Notes: generated by a model not told the origin, from the sequence alone. Shown: positions 8,633-18,087, counted from the first letter of the stretch. The stretch is 38,431 bases of DNA from an uncultured Clostridia bacterium (GCA_944349805.1 CALVNP010000034.1:1-38431); one strand, 5' to 3'. Program-made: numbers and translations.

Positions 8633-9948
8633 TGGCACTTTTTTCAGGGTTAAGCGAAAGATTATCTCATATTTTTAGCAAGATAACAAAAAGAGGAAAA
8701 CTTACTGAACTTGAAATAAAAGAAGCAATGAGAGAAGTAAGAATTGCTCTTTTAGAAGCTGATGTTAATTATGTTGTTGTAAAAAACTTTATTAAAAATG
8801 TTTCTGAAAAAGCTGTTGGTGAAGAAGTTTTAAAAAGTTTAACTCCTGCTCAACAAGTAATAAAGATAGTAAATGAAGAACTAACTGCGTTAATGGGAAG
8901 TACAAATTCTAAGCTTGCAGTAAGTTCTAAACCACCAACAATAATTATGATGTGTGGGTTGCAAGGCGCTGGTAAAACAACGATGTGTGCTAAACTTGGC
9001 TATTATTTGAAAAAAAGTGGCAAAAAACCATTGCTTGTTGCTTGCGATATTTACAGACCAGCTGCAATAGATCAATTAAAAGTTGTTGGAAAACAAGCTG
9101 GATGCGAAGTTTTTGAAAAGGGTATGCAAAATCCTGTCAAAACTGCAAAGCAAGCTGTTGACCACGCATTGAAGCAAAATTTAGATACGGTTATTATAGA
9201 TACAGCAGGTAGGTTGCATATCAATGAAGAATTGATGAAAGAACTTGCAGACATTAAAAAAGAATTAAACCCAACGGAAATTTTGCTTGTCGTTGACTCA
9301 ATGACGGGACAAGATGCTGTAACGGTTGCACAAACTTTCAATGAAAGATTAGATATTACAGGTGTGATTTTAACAAAATTAGATGGTGATACAAGAGGTG
9401 GTGCGGCATTATCAATTAAGGCAATTACAAACAAACCAATTAAGTTTAGTGGAATTGGTGAAAAGATTGGAGATTTAGAACCTTTTTACCCAGATAGAAT
9501 TGCCAATAGAATTTTAGGTATGGGTGATGTCCTAACATTAATTGAAAAAGCCCAAGAAGCTGTAAGTGAAGAAGAGGCGAAAAAATTAGAGAAGGCATTT
9601 AAGGAAAACTCATTTACTTTTGAAGATTACTTAGCTCAGATTGAAAATATGAAAAAAATGGGAAATCTTAAAGATGTAATTTCAATGATACCAGGACTAA
9701 GCTCTAAACTTAAAAATGTTGATATTGATGAAAATCAGATTAAACGCAATAAAGCAATAATTCAGAGTATGACACCGAAAGAAAGAAGAAATCCAGAGTT
9801 AATTAAGTCTAGTCAACGAAAGAGAATTGCAGAAGGAAGTGGAACGACAATTCAAGATGTAAATACTCTTCTCCGTCAGTTTGAACAAACAAAAGAAATG
9901 ATGAAAATGATGAAAAACAAAAAGGGAATAAGGGGATTGCTTGGTTGA
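8632..9948 (+). CDS. ffh: Signal recognition particle protein Ffh
   Basis: A 438-aa SRP54 GTPase that binds signal peptides and 4.5S/6S RNA for co-translational membrane targeting. The N-domain helical bundle covers about residues 1-95. The G domain has GLQGAGKTTMCAKL (G1), DIYRPAAIDQL, DTAGRL (G3) and TKLDGDTRGGAALS (G4 region). The M domain begins near FTFEDYLAQIENMKKMG and includes SMIPG and the helix RRNPELIKSSQRKRIAEGSG, which contacts RNA. The C-terminus is Met/Lys-rich. GAGGAGG is a very strong RBS, and the ATG overlaps the ylxM stop (TAATG). Neither ftsY nor the SRP RNA is in the window. Confidence 0.97.
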   Translation: MALFSGLSERLSHIFSKITKRGKLTELEIKEAMREVRIALLEADVNYVVVKNFIKNVSEKAVGEEVLKSLTPAQQVIKIVNEELTALMGSTNSKLAVSSKPPTIIMMCGLQGAGKTTMCAKLGYYLKKSGKKPLLVACDIYRPAAIDQLKVVGKQAGCEVFEKGMQNPVKTAKQAVDHALKQNLDTVIIDTAGRLHINEELMKELADIKKELNPTEILLVVDSMTGQDAVTVAQTFNERLDITGVILTKLDGDTRGGAALSIKAITNKPIKFSGIGEKIGDLEPFYPDRIANRILGMGDVLTLIEKAQEAVSEEEAKKLEKAFKENSFTFEDYLAQIENMKKMGNLKDVISMIPGLSSKLKNVDIDENQIKRNKAIIQSMTPKERRNPELIKSSQRKRIAEGSGTTIQDVNTLLRQFEQTKEMMKMMKNKKGIRGLLG

Positions 9949-9976
9949 TATATTCCTAAGAAATTAGGTTAATATA
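9949..9976 (+). other. Intercistronic GNRA-capped hairpin between ffh and rpsP
   Basis: CCTAA-GAAA-TTAGG, flanked by TATATT and AATATA arms with a TT bulge, starts right at the ffh stop. There is no T-run after it, so it is not a normal terminator. It may be a processing or stability element setting the rpsP level. Confidence 0.5.
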
Positions 9977-10001
9977 TAAAAAATATTTTAAGGAGGATAA
10001 A

Positions 10002-10256
10002 ATGGCAGTAAAAATTAGATTAACAAGACTTGGAGATAAAAAGTCACCTTTTTACAGAGTTGTTGTTGCAGATTCAAGGTCACCAAGAGATGGAAAATTT
10101 GTTGATATTGTTGGAACATACAATCCATTAACAAATCCAGCAGAAATTAAAATTGATAATGAAAAAGCAACAAAATGGTTAAATAATGGTGCTATTCCAA
10201 CAGATACTGTAAAAGATTTACTTGTTAAAAGTGGCGTTATTAAAAAGGAGAACTAA
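10002..10256 (+). CDS. rpsP: 30S ribosomal protein S16
   Basis: An 84-aa S16, an early-binding 30S assembly protein. The family opening ([20 protein letters not shown]) and the motifs [20 protein letters not shown] are complete. AAGGAGG is 7-8 nt before the ATG. It sits between ffh and khpA, as in Bacillus, and its stop codon directly abuts the khpA TTG. Confidence 0.98.
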   Translation: MAVKIRLTRLGDKKSPFYRVVVADSRSPRDGKFVDIVGTYNPLTNPAEIKIDNEKATKWLNNGAIPTDTVKDLLVKSGVIKKEN

Positions 10257-10484
10257 TTGGAAAAGCTTGTAGAATACATTGTTAAAAATCTAGTTGACCA
10301 CCCTGAAGATGTTGAAGTTTCTTCAAAGGTTGATAAAGATGCTGTAATTATAAATGTCAAAACAAATGAAGATGACATCGGAAAAGTTATTGGCAAAAAT
10401 GGTAAAATAATAAGCAGTATAAGAACGATTGTTAAAAGTTTAAGTATAAAATCTCATAAAAAATATATTGTAAAAATAGGATAA
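10257..10484 (+). CDS. khpA: KH-domain RNA-binding protein KhpA (YlqC)
   Basis: A 75-aa single KH domain. The GxxG loop lies in GKVIGKNGKIISSIRTIV (about residues 41-58). KhpA partners with KhpB (Jag/EloR) in RNA binding and in control of cell elongation (family knowledge); khpB is not in the window. The TTG start directly follows the rpsP stop, with AAGGAG within the end of rpsP as RBS, so translation is coupled. Its position between rpsP and rimM is the standard one. Confidence 0.94.
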   Translation: MEKLVEYIVKNLVDHPEDVEVSSKVDKDAVIINVKTNEDDIGKVIGKNGKIISSIRTIVKSLSIKSHKKYIVKIG

Positions 10485-10488
10485 TATT

Positions 10489-10980
10489 TTGGAAAAGATT
10501 GTTATAGCTAAAATTTTAAAACCACAAGGCATTAAAGGGGAGCTTAAATGTAAACCTATGTCAGATATGGAAATTTTTTCTAATTTAAAAGAAGTTTTTA
10601 TATCTGAAAAATCGTTTACGGTTTTAAGCTCCGTTTATCGTTTTGGTTATGTTTATATAACTTTAAAAGATATAACAAATAGAAATGATGCTGAAAATTA
10701 TAGGAATTTATTGATTTGTGTAGACAAATCAATTTTTTCAAACGATATTTTAATTTCAGATTATATTGATTCAACAATTTATGATGAAGACTCTAATGAA
10801 TTAGGTATTATAAAAAATGTTGAACAATATGGCTCAGCAGATATTTTTAATATCTTATTAAAAAATGGTGGGAGTTGTTCAGTTGCAAATGTGAATGGGC
10901 TTGTTGTTGAATTTAAAAAAAATGATAAAAAGCTTATAGTTAATAAGAACATATTTTTGTCACAAAAAATTGAGGATTAA
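10489..10980 (+). CDS. rimM: Ribosome maturation factor RimM
   Basis: A 163-aa 16S rRNA-processing factor that binds S19 during maturation of the 30S head. The N-terminal beta-barrel has AKILKPQGIKGELKCKP (about residues 7-23) and the PRC-barrel-like C-terminal half has YIDSTIYDEDSNELGIIKNV. The start is TTG 10489. Its RBS is modest (AGGAT), 4 nt after khpA. The TAA is immediately followed by the trmD ATG, giving tight translational coupling in the conserved rimM-trmD order. Confidence 0.94.
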   Translation: MEKIVIAKILKPQGIKGELKCKPMSDMEIFSNLKEVFISEKSFTVLSSVYRFGYVYITLKDITNRNDAENYRNLLICVDKSIFSNDILISDYIDSTIYDEDSNELGIIKNVEQYGSADIFNILLKNGGSCSVANVNGLVVEFKKNDKKLIVNKNIFLSQKIED

Positions 10981-11664
10981 ATGAAAATTGATGTTTTAAC
11001 ATTATTTCCTGAGATGTTTGCTCCACTATCTCAAAGTATTATTGGAAGAGCAAGGCAGAAAGGAATAATCGAGATTAATATACACAACATAAGGGATTTT
11101 TCCAAAGACAAGCATAAAAAATGTGATGATGAACCTTTTGGTGGTGGGGCTGGAATGGTTATGACACCACAACCACTTTATGATGCTATTATGTCTTTAA
11201 AAAGGGATAATAGTTATGTTGTATTAACTTCTCCAAGGGGGAAAACATTTAATCAGAAAATTTGTAAGGAATATTCTAAACTTGAACATATAATTTTTGT
11301 TTGTGGACATTATGAAGGTATAGATGAGAGAGTTATAGAACTTTGCATTGATGAAGAAATGTCAATTGGTGATTTTGTACTAACAGGTGGAGAAATTCCT
11401 GCGATGGCAATGATTGATTCAATTTCTAGATATGTTGAAGGTGTATTAGGGAATTTAGAATCACTACAAGAAGAAAGTTTTTCGTCGGGTCTTTTAGAAT
11501 ATCCGCAGTACACAAGACCAGCAGAATTTATGGGACTAAAAGTTCCAAATGTCTTATTATCTGGGAATCACGCTGAAATAAAAAAGTATAGAACTGAAAT
11601 GGCAAAGGAAATAACAAAAATAAGACGTCCAGATTTAAAGTTGGGAGATAAATTTGAAAATTAA
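10981..11664 (+). CDS. trmD: tRNA (guanine-N1)-methyltransferase TrmD
   Basis: A 227-aa SPOUT-fold methyltransferase that makes m1G37 in tRNAs and so prevents +1 frameshifting. Clear motifs are IDVLTLFPEMF at the N-terminus, CDDEPFGGGAGMVM, CGHYEGIDERV (start of the trefoil knot) and IGDFVLTGGEIPAMAMIDS (SAM site). It abuts rimM without a gap and its 3' end overlaps the TTG start of rbgA. In Bacillus rplS follows here; in this genome rplS has been moved behind yraN. Confidence 0.97.
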   Translation: MKIDVLTLFPEMFAPLSQSIIGRARQKGIIEINIHNIRDFSKDKHKKCDDEPFGGGAGMVMTPQPLYDAIMSLKRDNSYVVLTSPRGKTFNQKICKEYSKLEHIIFVCGHYEGIDERVIELCIDEEMSIGDFVLTGGEIPAMAMIDSISRYVEGVLGNLESLQEESFSSGLLEYPQYTRPAEFMGLKVPNVLLSGNHAEIKKYRTEMAKEITKIRRPDLKLGDKFEN

Positions 11665-12493
11665 TTGGTTTCCTGGTCATATGACCAAGGCATTAAGAGA
11701 ATTAAAGGTTGAAGTAAAAAATGTAGATGTTATCATCTATGTTCTAGATGCACGCGCTCCATTAGCTTCTTTAAATCCTGAGCTGGATAAAATTGCCGAT
11801 AAAAAACCAATTTTGTTTGTTTTAAACAAAGTTGATCTTGCTGATAGTGTAAAAATTGAAAATTTAATAAAGGGTAATGTTTTAAAAGAAAAATATTCAA
11901 ATTCTTCTGTTATTAAACTTAATGCAACATCATCGGGAGCAATAAATATTGTCTTTAATGAAATAAAAAAATTATGTAAAGAAAAGATTGATAAAAATAA
12001 TTCAAAAGGTATTAATTTCTTTTTAAGAGCAATGGTTGTTGGTATTCCAAATTCTGGTAAAAGCACACTAGTTAATAATTTGTGTGGAAAAGCTAAGGCA
12101 TTAACAGGAAATAAAGCTGGTGTAACCAGAGGAAAACAATGGGTTACTGTTGGACAGAATTTTCAAATTTTAGATACTCCTGGGACATTATATCCCAATT
12201 TGGAAAATCAATCTGTTGCTAAAAAACTTGCCTACATAGGAAGCATTAGAGATGAGATTTTAGACAAAAATGAACTAGCTTGTGATTTTATTTCCGATAT
12301 AAGAAAGCAATATCCACAAGCAATTGCTAAAAGGTATAATATTGATGAAGAGGGTTTGCCATATGAGGTTTTGGAAAAAATTGCTATGTCAAGGAAGCTT
12401 CTTTTGAAAGGTGGGGACATCGATTATGATAGGGCTTCTGTCGCTTTAATAGATGATTTTAGAAAAGGCAAATTGGGGAACATAACATTATGA
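11654..12493 (+). CDS. rbgA: Ribosome biogenesis GTPase RbgA (YlqF)
   Basis: A 279-aa circularly permuted GTPase required for a late step of 50S assembly. It opens with INWFPGHMTKALRELK, typical for RbgA. The motif order is permuted: G4 (VLNKVDLAD, about residues 57-65) and G5-like NATSSG come before G1 (GIPNSGKST, about residues 130-138) and G3 (DTPG, about 174-177). The C-terminal helical region follows. TTG 11654 lies inside the end of trmD, and the 3' end overlaps yraN (ATGA). The usual neighbour rnhB is absent. Confidence 0.95.
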   Translation: MKINWFPGHMTKALRELKVEVKNVDVIIYVLDARAPLASLNPELDKIADKKPILFVLNKVDLADSVKIENLIKGNVLKEKYSNSSVIKLNATSSGAINIVFNEIKKLCKEKIDKNNSKGINFFLRAMVVGIPNSGKSTLVNNLCGKAKALTGNKAGVTRGKQWVTVGQNFQILDTPGTLYPNLENQSVAKKLAYIGSIRDEILDKNELACDFISDIRKQYPQAIAKRYNIDEEGLPYEVLEKIAMSRKLLLKGGDIDYDRASVALIDDFRKGKLGNITL

Positions 12494-12834
12494 TAAAAGC
12501 TAAAACATTAGGTAATATTGGTGAAGCAACAGCTGAAAGTTATTTGAGAAATAATGAATATAAAATATTGGAAAGAAATTATAAAAACAAATTTGGTGAA
12601 ATTGACTTAATAGCAGAAAAAGACGGTGAAATTGTTTTTATTGAAGTTAAGGCGAGAACATCAGCTAAGTTTGGTTTACCAAGAGAGGCTGTAAATTACC
12701 ATAAGCAATTAAAAATCAGAAAAGTTGCAGAATTTTATTTACTGGTGAATAAGAAAAACAATAATAAAGTAAGGTTTGATGTTATTGAATTTATTCCACA
12801 AAATGAAATTATTCATATAAAAAATTGTTTTTAA
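12490..12834 (+). CDS. YraN family putative nuclease (UPF0102)
   Basis: A 114-aa protein of the restriction-endonuclease-like fold. The core motif is FGEIDLIAEKDGEIVFIEVK (Glu-x-Asp ... Glu-x-Lys, about residues 35-54), preceded by GEATAESYLRNNEYKILERN. The fold and catalytic pattern suggest a Holliday-junction-resolvase-like nuclease, but the family has no settled function. It overlaps rbgA by 4 nt and is the last gene of the ylxM operon. No clear terminator follows; the rplS promoter starts within 17 nt. Confidence 0.92.
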   Translation: MIKAKTLGNIGEATAESYLRNNEYKILERNYKNKFGEIDLIAEKDGEIVFIEVKARTSAKFGLPREAVNYHKQLKIRKVAEFYLLVNKKNNNKVRFDVIEFIPQNEIIHIKNCF

Positions 12835-12850
12835 AAATATAAAAAAGTAC

Positions 12851-12879
12851 TTGCTTATTTTATAATAATATGTTATCTT
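12851..12879 (+). promoter_or_regulatory. Promoter of rplS
   Basis: TTGCTT (12851-12856), 17-nt spacer, extended -10 TG-T-TATCTT (hexamer 12874-12879). The predicted +1 near 12886 coincides with the start of the L19 leader. Confidence 0.65.
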
Positions 12880-12885
12880 ATTATG

Positions 12886-12950
12886 GACTTCGGGTGGTCC
12901 GCTGTTATTTTTTTTGACAAGAACACCTTGTATTAATAGGAGGAAAAGTC
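12886..12950 (+). ncRNA. L19 (rplS) mRNA leader
   Basis: The leader contains GGACTTCGGGTGGTCCGCTG followed by a T-rich stretch, then TTGACAAGAACACCTTG and the AGGAGG RBS. GGAC/GTCC form a hairpin. This matches my memory of the Bacillota L19 leader motif, through which L19 is thought to autoregulate its synthesis. A covariance-model search was not possible here. Confidence 0.65.
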
Positions 12951-12952
12951 GT

Positions 12953-13300
12953 ATGAATATTGTTGACATCATTGAAAAAGAAAACTTAAAAGAAAATGCA
13001 CCACAAATTAATGTTGGTGATACAGTTAAAGTTTTTTATAAAATCAAAGAAGGCGACAAGGAAAGAATTCAGGGTTACGAAGGCGTCGTAATTGCAAAAA
13101 AGAACGGTAGCGTTCGTGAAACATTTACTGTAAGAAGAATATCTTATGGTGTTGGCGTTGAAAGAACATTCCCTGTACATTCACCACTTATCGACCACGT
13201 TGATGTAATTAGAAAGGGTAATCCTCGTAGAGCTAAATTGTACTATGTTAGAGAGCTCACAGGGAAAGCTGCTAAAATTAAATCAGATGAAAATAAATAA
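12953..13300 (+). CDS. rplS: 50S ribosomal protein L19
   Basis: A 115-aa L19, at the 30S-50S interface. Typical segments are [40 protein letters not shown] and [23 protein letters not shown] 12953 has AGGAGG at good spacing; an upstream extension to 12914 would run through the leader and is rejected. It is normally the fourth gene after rpsP, but here it forms its own unit after yraN, with its own promoter, leader and terminator. Confidence 0.97.
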   Translation: MNIVDIIEKENLKENAPQINVGDTVKVFYKIKEGDKERIQGYEGVVIAKKNGSVRETFTVRRISYGVGVERTFPVHSPLIDHVDVIRKGNPRRAKLYYVRELTGKAAKIKSDENK

Positions 13301-13301
13301 G

Positions 13302-13325
13302 CAATGGAAGCCCCATTGTTTTTTT
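13302..13325 (+). terminator. Intrinsic terminator after rplS
   Basis: CAATGG / CCATTG stem followed by a T7 run directly after the stop codon. Confidence 0.85.
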
Positions 13326-13352
13326 ATTTTAAACAATATAAAGTATATTTGT

Positions 13353-13382
13353 TTGCTTTATGTTGTTTTTTTATGTTAATAT
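13353..13382 (+). promoter_or_regulatory. Promoter of the comM-dprA-topA-trmFO-hslVU operon
   Basis: TTGCTT (13353-13358), 18-nt spacer, extended -10 TG-T-TAATAT (hexamer 13377-13382), then a short leader with AAAAGG as RBS. Confidence 0.65.
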
Positions 13383-13401
13383 CACTTAAAAGGTTATAAA
13401 T

Positions 13402-14931
13402 ATGCTTTCAAAAACTTTATCTTATGGTTTATATGGAATTGATGGTTTTCCCGTTTTAGTTGAGGCAGACATTTCTAATGGTTTGCCTGCATTTGATATT
13501 GTTGGGCTAGGTGATACTGCAATCAAGGAAGCAAAGGAAAGAGTTAAGTCTGGCATAAAAAATTCTGGCTTTGAGTATCCAACAAATAAAATTACAATTA
13601 ATTTAGCTCCAGCAGATAGAAAAAAAGAAGGAACTCTTTTTGATTTATCAATAGCAGTTGCAATTTTGTCTGCAAGTGGTCAAGTAAAAATAAATGAAAA
13701 TTATATTTTTATTGGTGAACTCAGCTTAGATGGAACAGTGCGTGGGGTAAATGGAGTTTTACCCATATTAATTTCTGCAAAAAGCAATGGCTACAAAAAA
13801 TTTATAATACCAGAAAAAAATTTAAAGGAAGCTGGTTTTATTTCAGATATAGAAATTTATGCTGTAAAAAATTTAAAACAGGTTATTTCTTTTCTGAATG
13901 GTGAATTTAATATTAGTACAATTGAATGCTCAAATTTTCAAGATGCTTTAAAATCTGATAATAATATTAGTGAGGATTTTGCAAATGTTAAAGGACAGGC
14001 AAGTGCTAAAAGAGCATTGGAAATTGCTGCAGCTGGTGGGCATAATGTTTTAATGATTGGTCCACCAGGAAGTGGAAAAACAATGCTTGCAAAATGTTTT
14101 CCTACAATACTTCCAGATTTGTCATTTGAAGAATCTTTAGAGATAACAAAAATACATAGTGTTGTCGGTCAACTTGATTATAATAAAGGAATTATTACTA
14201 AAAGGCCATTTCGAACCCCACACCATACAGCATCACAAATAAGTATAACGGGTGGTGGGCAAAATGCAAAACCTGGTGAAATTAGCTTAGCACACAACGG
14301 AGTTTTGTTTTTAGACGAAATGCCTGAGTATTCAAGGCAGACATTGGAAACTCTACGTCAGCCACTTGAAGATGGTAAAATTACAGTTTCTAGAGCTAAT
14401 ATGACAGTTACATATCCTGCAAATTTCACTTTAATTGCAAGTATGAATCCTTGTCCCTGTGGTTTTTATGGCTCAAAAAATGGGGAATGTAGATGTACGC
14501 CAGCACAAATTCACAAGTATTTAAGTAAGTTGTCTGGTCCATTAATGGATAGAATAGACTTACACATTGAAGTGGACAGTGTAAGCTTTTCTGACTTAAA
14601 TGATAAGACGGTGGAAGAAAGTTCATCTGTTATAAAAGAAAGAGTAAATAAAGCAAGAGACATTCAATTAAAAAGATTTTTTTCATCAAACATATATTCA
14701 AATGCACAGATGAATCACGCACAAACAAAAAAGTTTTGTGCTTTAAGCAAGGATTCTGAAGAACTTTTAGAAACAGCTTTTAATAATTTAAAATTGAGTG
14801 CAAGAGCTTACGATAGAATTTTAAAAGTTGCAAGAACAATAGCAGATTTAGATGGTGAGTTATGCATACTACCACAACATATAGCTGAGGCAATACAATA
14901 CAGGTCATTAGATAGAAAATATTGGGTATAG
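13402..14931 (+). CDS. comM: YifB/ComM-type Mg-chelatase-like AAA+ ATPase
   Basis: A 509-aa AAA+ protein. The N-terminal ChlI-like domain includes PAFDIVGLGDTAIKEAKERV and INLAPADRKKEG. The ATPase core has Walker A GPPGSGKTM (about residue 219) and Walker B GVLFLDEMPE, and the C-terminal domain carries a Cys cluster, CPCGFYGSKNGECRCTPAQ. ComM is a branch-migration helicase that aids integration of transforming DNA in Gram-negatives (family knowledge). Here it overlaps the dprA region, so a role in DNA uptake or recombination is a reasonable inference. Confidence 0.93.
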   Translation: MLSKTLSYGLYGIDGFPVLVEADISNGLPAFDIVGLGDTAIKEAKERVKSGIKNSGFEYPTNKITINLAPADRKKEGTLFDLSIAVAILSASGQVKINENYIFIGELSLDGTVRGVNGVLPILISAKSNGYKKFIIPEKNLKEAGFISDIEIYAVKNLKQVISFLNGEFNISTIECSNFQDALKSDNNISEDFANVKGQASAKRALEIAAAGGHNVLMIGPPGSGKTMLAKCFPTILPDLSFEESLEITKIHSVVGQLDYNKGIITKRPFRTPHHTASQISITGGGQNAKPGEISLAHNGVLFLDEMPEYSRQTLETLRQPLEDGKITVSRANMTVTYPANFTLIASMNPCPCGFYGSKNGECRCTPAQIHKYLSKLSGPLMDRIDLHIEVDSVSFSDLNDKTVEESSSVIKERVNKARDIQLKRFFSSNIYSNAQMNHAQTKKFCALSKDSEELLETAFNNLKLSARAYDRILKVARTIADLDGELCILPQHIAEAIQYRSLDRKYWV

Positions 14932-14939
14932 GAGAATAT

Positions 14940-16022
14940 ATGTATACTGATAAGGAAAAAGCATTAATATGGTTATCACTTTTTGATTTTTTAAATGCAA
15001 AGAAAATAGAAGATATTTTATCTTTATATACCTTGCCAGAACAAATGCTTATAGAAATAAAGGACCCTATAAAAGATATTGTTGGCGAAGAAAATTTTTC
15101 TAAAATGAAAGACAGTTTTGATATAAATTTACTTAATTCATATATACGTTCACTTGATGAGGGAAATATTAAATGTGTTACTTGTTTTAGTGAAGATTAT
15201 CCCCAAAAGTTATTAGATTTATATCAACCACCACATATTTTGTTTTGTAAAGGAGATGTATCTCTTTTAAAAACTAAGTGTTTCGCTGTTGTTGGAAGTC
15301 GTGTACCTACATCGTACGGTAGAACTGTAACTTCAACTTTTACAAAAGGTCTATCTGAAAATGGTTTTACAATTGTTAGTGGACTTGCAATGGGGGTTGA
15401 TAAAATTGCTCACGAAACTACCTTAGAAAATGGTGGCAAAACAATAGCTGTTTTAGGTGGAGGATTTAACCATATATATCCAGCAATGAATCAAAACTTG
15501 GCTAAGAACATAGAAAACAACGGATTAATCGTTTCGGAATATAGACCAAGTGTAAGACCGTCTGCATATAATTTTCCTGTGAGAAACAGAATTATTGCTG
15601 GTCTTTGTGAAGGTATTTTAATTACAGAAGCTGGTGAAAAAAGTGGAGCATTACACACAAAAGAATATGCATTAGAATGTGGTAGAGATGTTTTCGCTGT
15701 TCCTGGTAATGTTACAAGTCAAAAAAGTATTGGAACAAACAGACTTTTAAAATCTTTACAATCTGCTTTGGTTATGAGTTATAATGATATCCTTGATTAT
15801 TACTCTATTTCACCAATAAAAAACAAAAAATCTGTAAAACAGCTAACGTTTGATGAGCAAATTGTGGTAAATTTGTTAAAACAAGAATCTATGTCTTTAA
15901 ACGACTTACTTATAAAATCTGGAATGGAAATAAAAAATTTAAATAGTTGTTTGACAACTTTACAAATAAATGGTTTAATTAAAAAGTTGCCCGGAAATGA
16001 GTATATGTTTTCAGGACAGTAA
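14940..16022 (+). CDS. dprA: DNA-processing protein DprA
   Basis: A 360-aa protein that loads RecA on incoming single-stranded DNA. An N-terminal helical domain is followed by the Rossmann-like core with VVGSRVPTSYGR, IVSGLAMGVDKIAHE, TIAVLGGG and YPAMNQNL, then VRNRIIAGLCEGILITEAGEKSG. The C-terminal winged helix is about residues 300-360. ATG 14940 has AGGAG overlapping the comM stop codon; TTG 14922 is rejected. The dprA-topA-trmFO order is as in Bacillus. Confidence 0.95.
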   Translation: MYTDKEKALIWLSLFDFLNAKKIEDILSLYTLPEQMLIEIKDPIKDIVGEENFSKMKDSFDINLLNSYIRSLDEGNIKCVTCFSEDYPQKLLDLYQPPHILFCKGDVSLLKTKCFAVVGSRVPTSYGRTVTSTFTKGLSENGFTIVSGLAMGVDKIAHETTLENGGKTIAVLGGGFNHIYPAMNQNLAKNIENNGLIVSEYRPSVRPSAYNFPVRNRIIAGLCEGILITEAGEKSGALHTKEYALECGRDVFAVPGNVTSQKSIGTNRLLKSLQSALVMSYNDILDYYSISPIKNKKSVKQLTFDEQIVVNLLKQESMSLNDLLIKSGMEIKNLNSCLTTLQINGLIKKLPGNEYMFSGQ

Positions 16023-16032
16023 GGAGATTATT

Positions 16033-18084
16033 TTGAAATTAGTAGTTATTGAAGGACCAGGAAAAAGAGAAACATTAAAAAAATATCTTGGTTCTGATTA
16101 TGAGGTTTTAGCAACTAAGGGACATATCAGAGATTTACCAGCAAATGGATTGGCTGTTGATATTAACAATAATTTTGAACCAAGTTATCAGGATATGCCA
16201 GATAAAAAAGATATAATATTAGAACTAAAAAAGAAGGCCTCTAAAGCTGAAAAAGTTTATTTGGCGACCGACCCAGATAGAGAAGGTGAAGCAATTTCTT
16301 GGCATATTGCACATATTTTGGGAATAAAACCAGATGAAAAATGTAGAATAAAATACAATGAAATTTCAAAAAATGCCGTTCAAGAATCTTTAAAACACCC
16401 AGACATTATTGATCAAAATATGGTAGATGCTCAGCAGGCAAGAAGAATTTTGGATAGATTAGTGGGTTACAAACTTTCTCCAATAATTTGTAAAGCTATA
16501 AAACCAAATTTAAGTGCAGGCAGAGTTCAAAGCATTGCTTTAAAGCTTGTTGTTGATAGAGAAAAAGAAATAAGAGATTTTAAACCAGAAGAGTTTTGGT
16601 CTTTAACTGCTGAACTTCTTAAAAGTAAGCAGTCCTTCAAAGCATCTCTGACTCATTTTAATAACAAAAAAATAAAACCCAAAAATAAAGAAGAAATTGA
16701 TGAAATTTTAAATAATTTAAAAGATGCAAAATATAAAGTAGTTAACATAAAAAAATCTAAGACAAAATCAAATCCTCTTCCACCTTTTACAACAAGTACT
16801 ATGCAACAAGATGCTTTAAATAAGCTTGGAATGAGCTTGAAAAAAACTTCATCTTGTGCTCAAAATTTGTATGAAGGTGTAGAAATTGCAGGTGAAGGCA
16901 AAGTAGCTTTAATTACATATATAAGAACAGATTCAACGAGAGTTTCAGATGAGGCAATGGCATCTGCTAGAAGTTTTGTAGAAAACAAATTTGGAAAGGA
17001 TTTTATTCCTTTAAAACCAAATATATATGCTAGCAAAAAGAATGCACAAGACGCTCACGAAGCAATAAGACCAATTAGCTTAGAAAAAACACCAGAGAGT
17101 GTTAAATCTAGCTTAAATCCAGATAATTACAAACTTTATAAACTTATTTATGAAAGATTTTTAGCAAGCCAAATGTCGCCAGCAATTTATGATAGTGTTG
17201 CTATTGACATAGACGCAAATAATTATACATTCCATTCAACTGGTAGAACAGTAGATTTTGAAGGTTACACTATAATTTATAAAGAGTATACAGACAGTGA
17301 AAAGGAAGAAAATAGTAAAATTCCTAAACTAGAAGAAGGTGAATTTGTAGATTTAAAAGAATTAAAACCAGAGCAAAAATTTACTAAACCACCTGCAAGA
17401 TATACGGAGGCAAGTCTTGTTAAGGCAATGGAAGAAAAAGGGATTGGAAGACCTGCAACTTATGCTCCAACAATTACTATATTAGCATCAAGAGGATACA
17501 CAGAAAAAGAAGGAAAAAGTTTAAAACCAACAGATTTGGGAGAAACTGTTTCAGATTATCTAGATAAGTATTTTAAAGGTGTTATAAATGTTAAATTTAC
17601 TGCAAATATGGAAAATAGGTTAGATGATATAGCTGAAAAAGGTGAAAAGTGGCAAGATGTTGTTGGTAGTTTTTGGAATGGATTTAAAAATTTACTATTA
17701 AGTGCTGACAAGCGCTCAATAGGTTATAAAAAACCTGCTATAGAAACTGATGAAATTTGCGAAAAGTGTGGGGCAAAAATGCTAATTAGGGAAGGTAAGT
17801 ATGGAAAATTTTTAGGTTGTTCAAATTTCCCTAATTGTAGAAATATAAGAAGTTTAGAACCAGAAATAAAACCTGTTGGAATTTGCCCAGAGTGTGGTAG
17901 AGATGTCGTTCCAAGAAAAAGTAAAAGGGGAAAGATTTTTTATTCTTGCACAGGATATCCCGATTGTAAATTTATGAGCTGGGATATTCCTACTCAGGAA
18001 AAATGTCCAAAATGTGGAAAATTTTTATACAAAAAGGGAGAGCATTATAAATGCTCAAATACGGAGTGTGATTTTAAAAAATAG
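16033..18084 (+). CDS. topA: DNA topoisomerase I (type IA)
   Basis: A 683-aa type IA topoisomerase relaxing negative supercoils. The Toprim domain begins LVVIEGPGKRETLKKYLG; the usual family text is VESPAKAKT, so the segment after the catalytic Glu is divergent. ATDPDREGEAISWHI carries the acidic triad. The active-site Tyr is in ITYIRTDSTRVS (about residue 296), and KGIGRPATYAPTI follows. Three C-terminal four-Cys zinc ribbons start near residues 576, 618 and 658. TTG 16033 is preceded by AAGGAG, which overlaps the dprA stop. Confidence 0.96.
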   Translation: MKLVVIEGPGKRETLKKYLGSDYEVLATKGHIRDLPANGLAVDINNNFEPSYQDMPDKKDIILELKKKASKAEKVYLATDPDREGEAISWHIAHILGIKPDEKCRIKYNEISKNAVQESLKHPDIIDQNMVDAQQARRILDRLVGYKLSPIICKAIKPNLSAGRVQSIALKLVVDREKEIRDFKPEEFWSLTAELLKSKQSFKASLTHFNNKKIKPKNKEEIDEILNNLKDAKYKVVNIKKSKTKSNPLPPFTTSTMQQDALNKLGMSLKKTSSCAQNLYEGVEIAGEGKVALITYIRTDSTRVSDEAMASARSFVENKFGKDFIPLKPNIYASKKNAQDAHEAIRPISLEKTPESVKSSLNPDNYKLYKLIYERFLASQMSPAIYDSVAIDIDANNYTFHSTGRTVDFEGYTIIYKEYTDSEKEENSKIPKLEEGEFVDLKELKPEQKFTKPPARYTEASLVKAMEEKGIGRPATYAPTITILASRGYTEKEGKSLKPTDLGETVSDYLDKYFKGVINVKFTANMENRLDDIAEKGEKWQDVVGSFWNGFKNLLLSADKRSIGYKKPAIETDEICEKCGAKMLIREGKYGKFLGCSNFPNCRNIRSLEPEIKPVGICPECGRDVVPRKSKRGKIFYSCTGYPDCKFMSWDIPTQEKCPKCGKFLYKKGEHYKCSNTECDFKK

Positions 18085-18087
18085 CCT

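Noticed and set aside
12914-12952. N-terminal extension of L19
   Set aside because: It reads through the L19 leader; AGGAGG and the family start point to ATG 12953.
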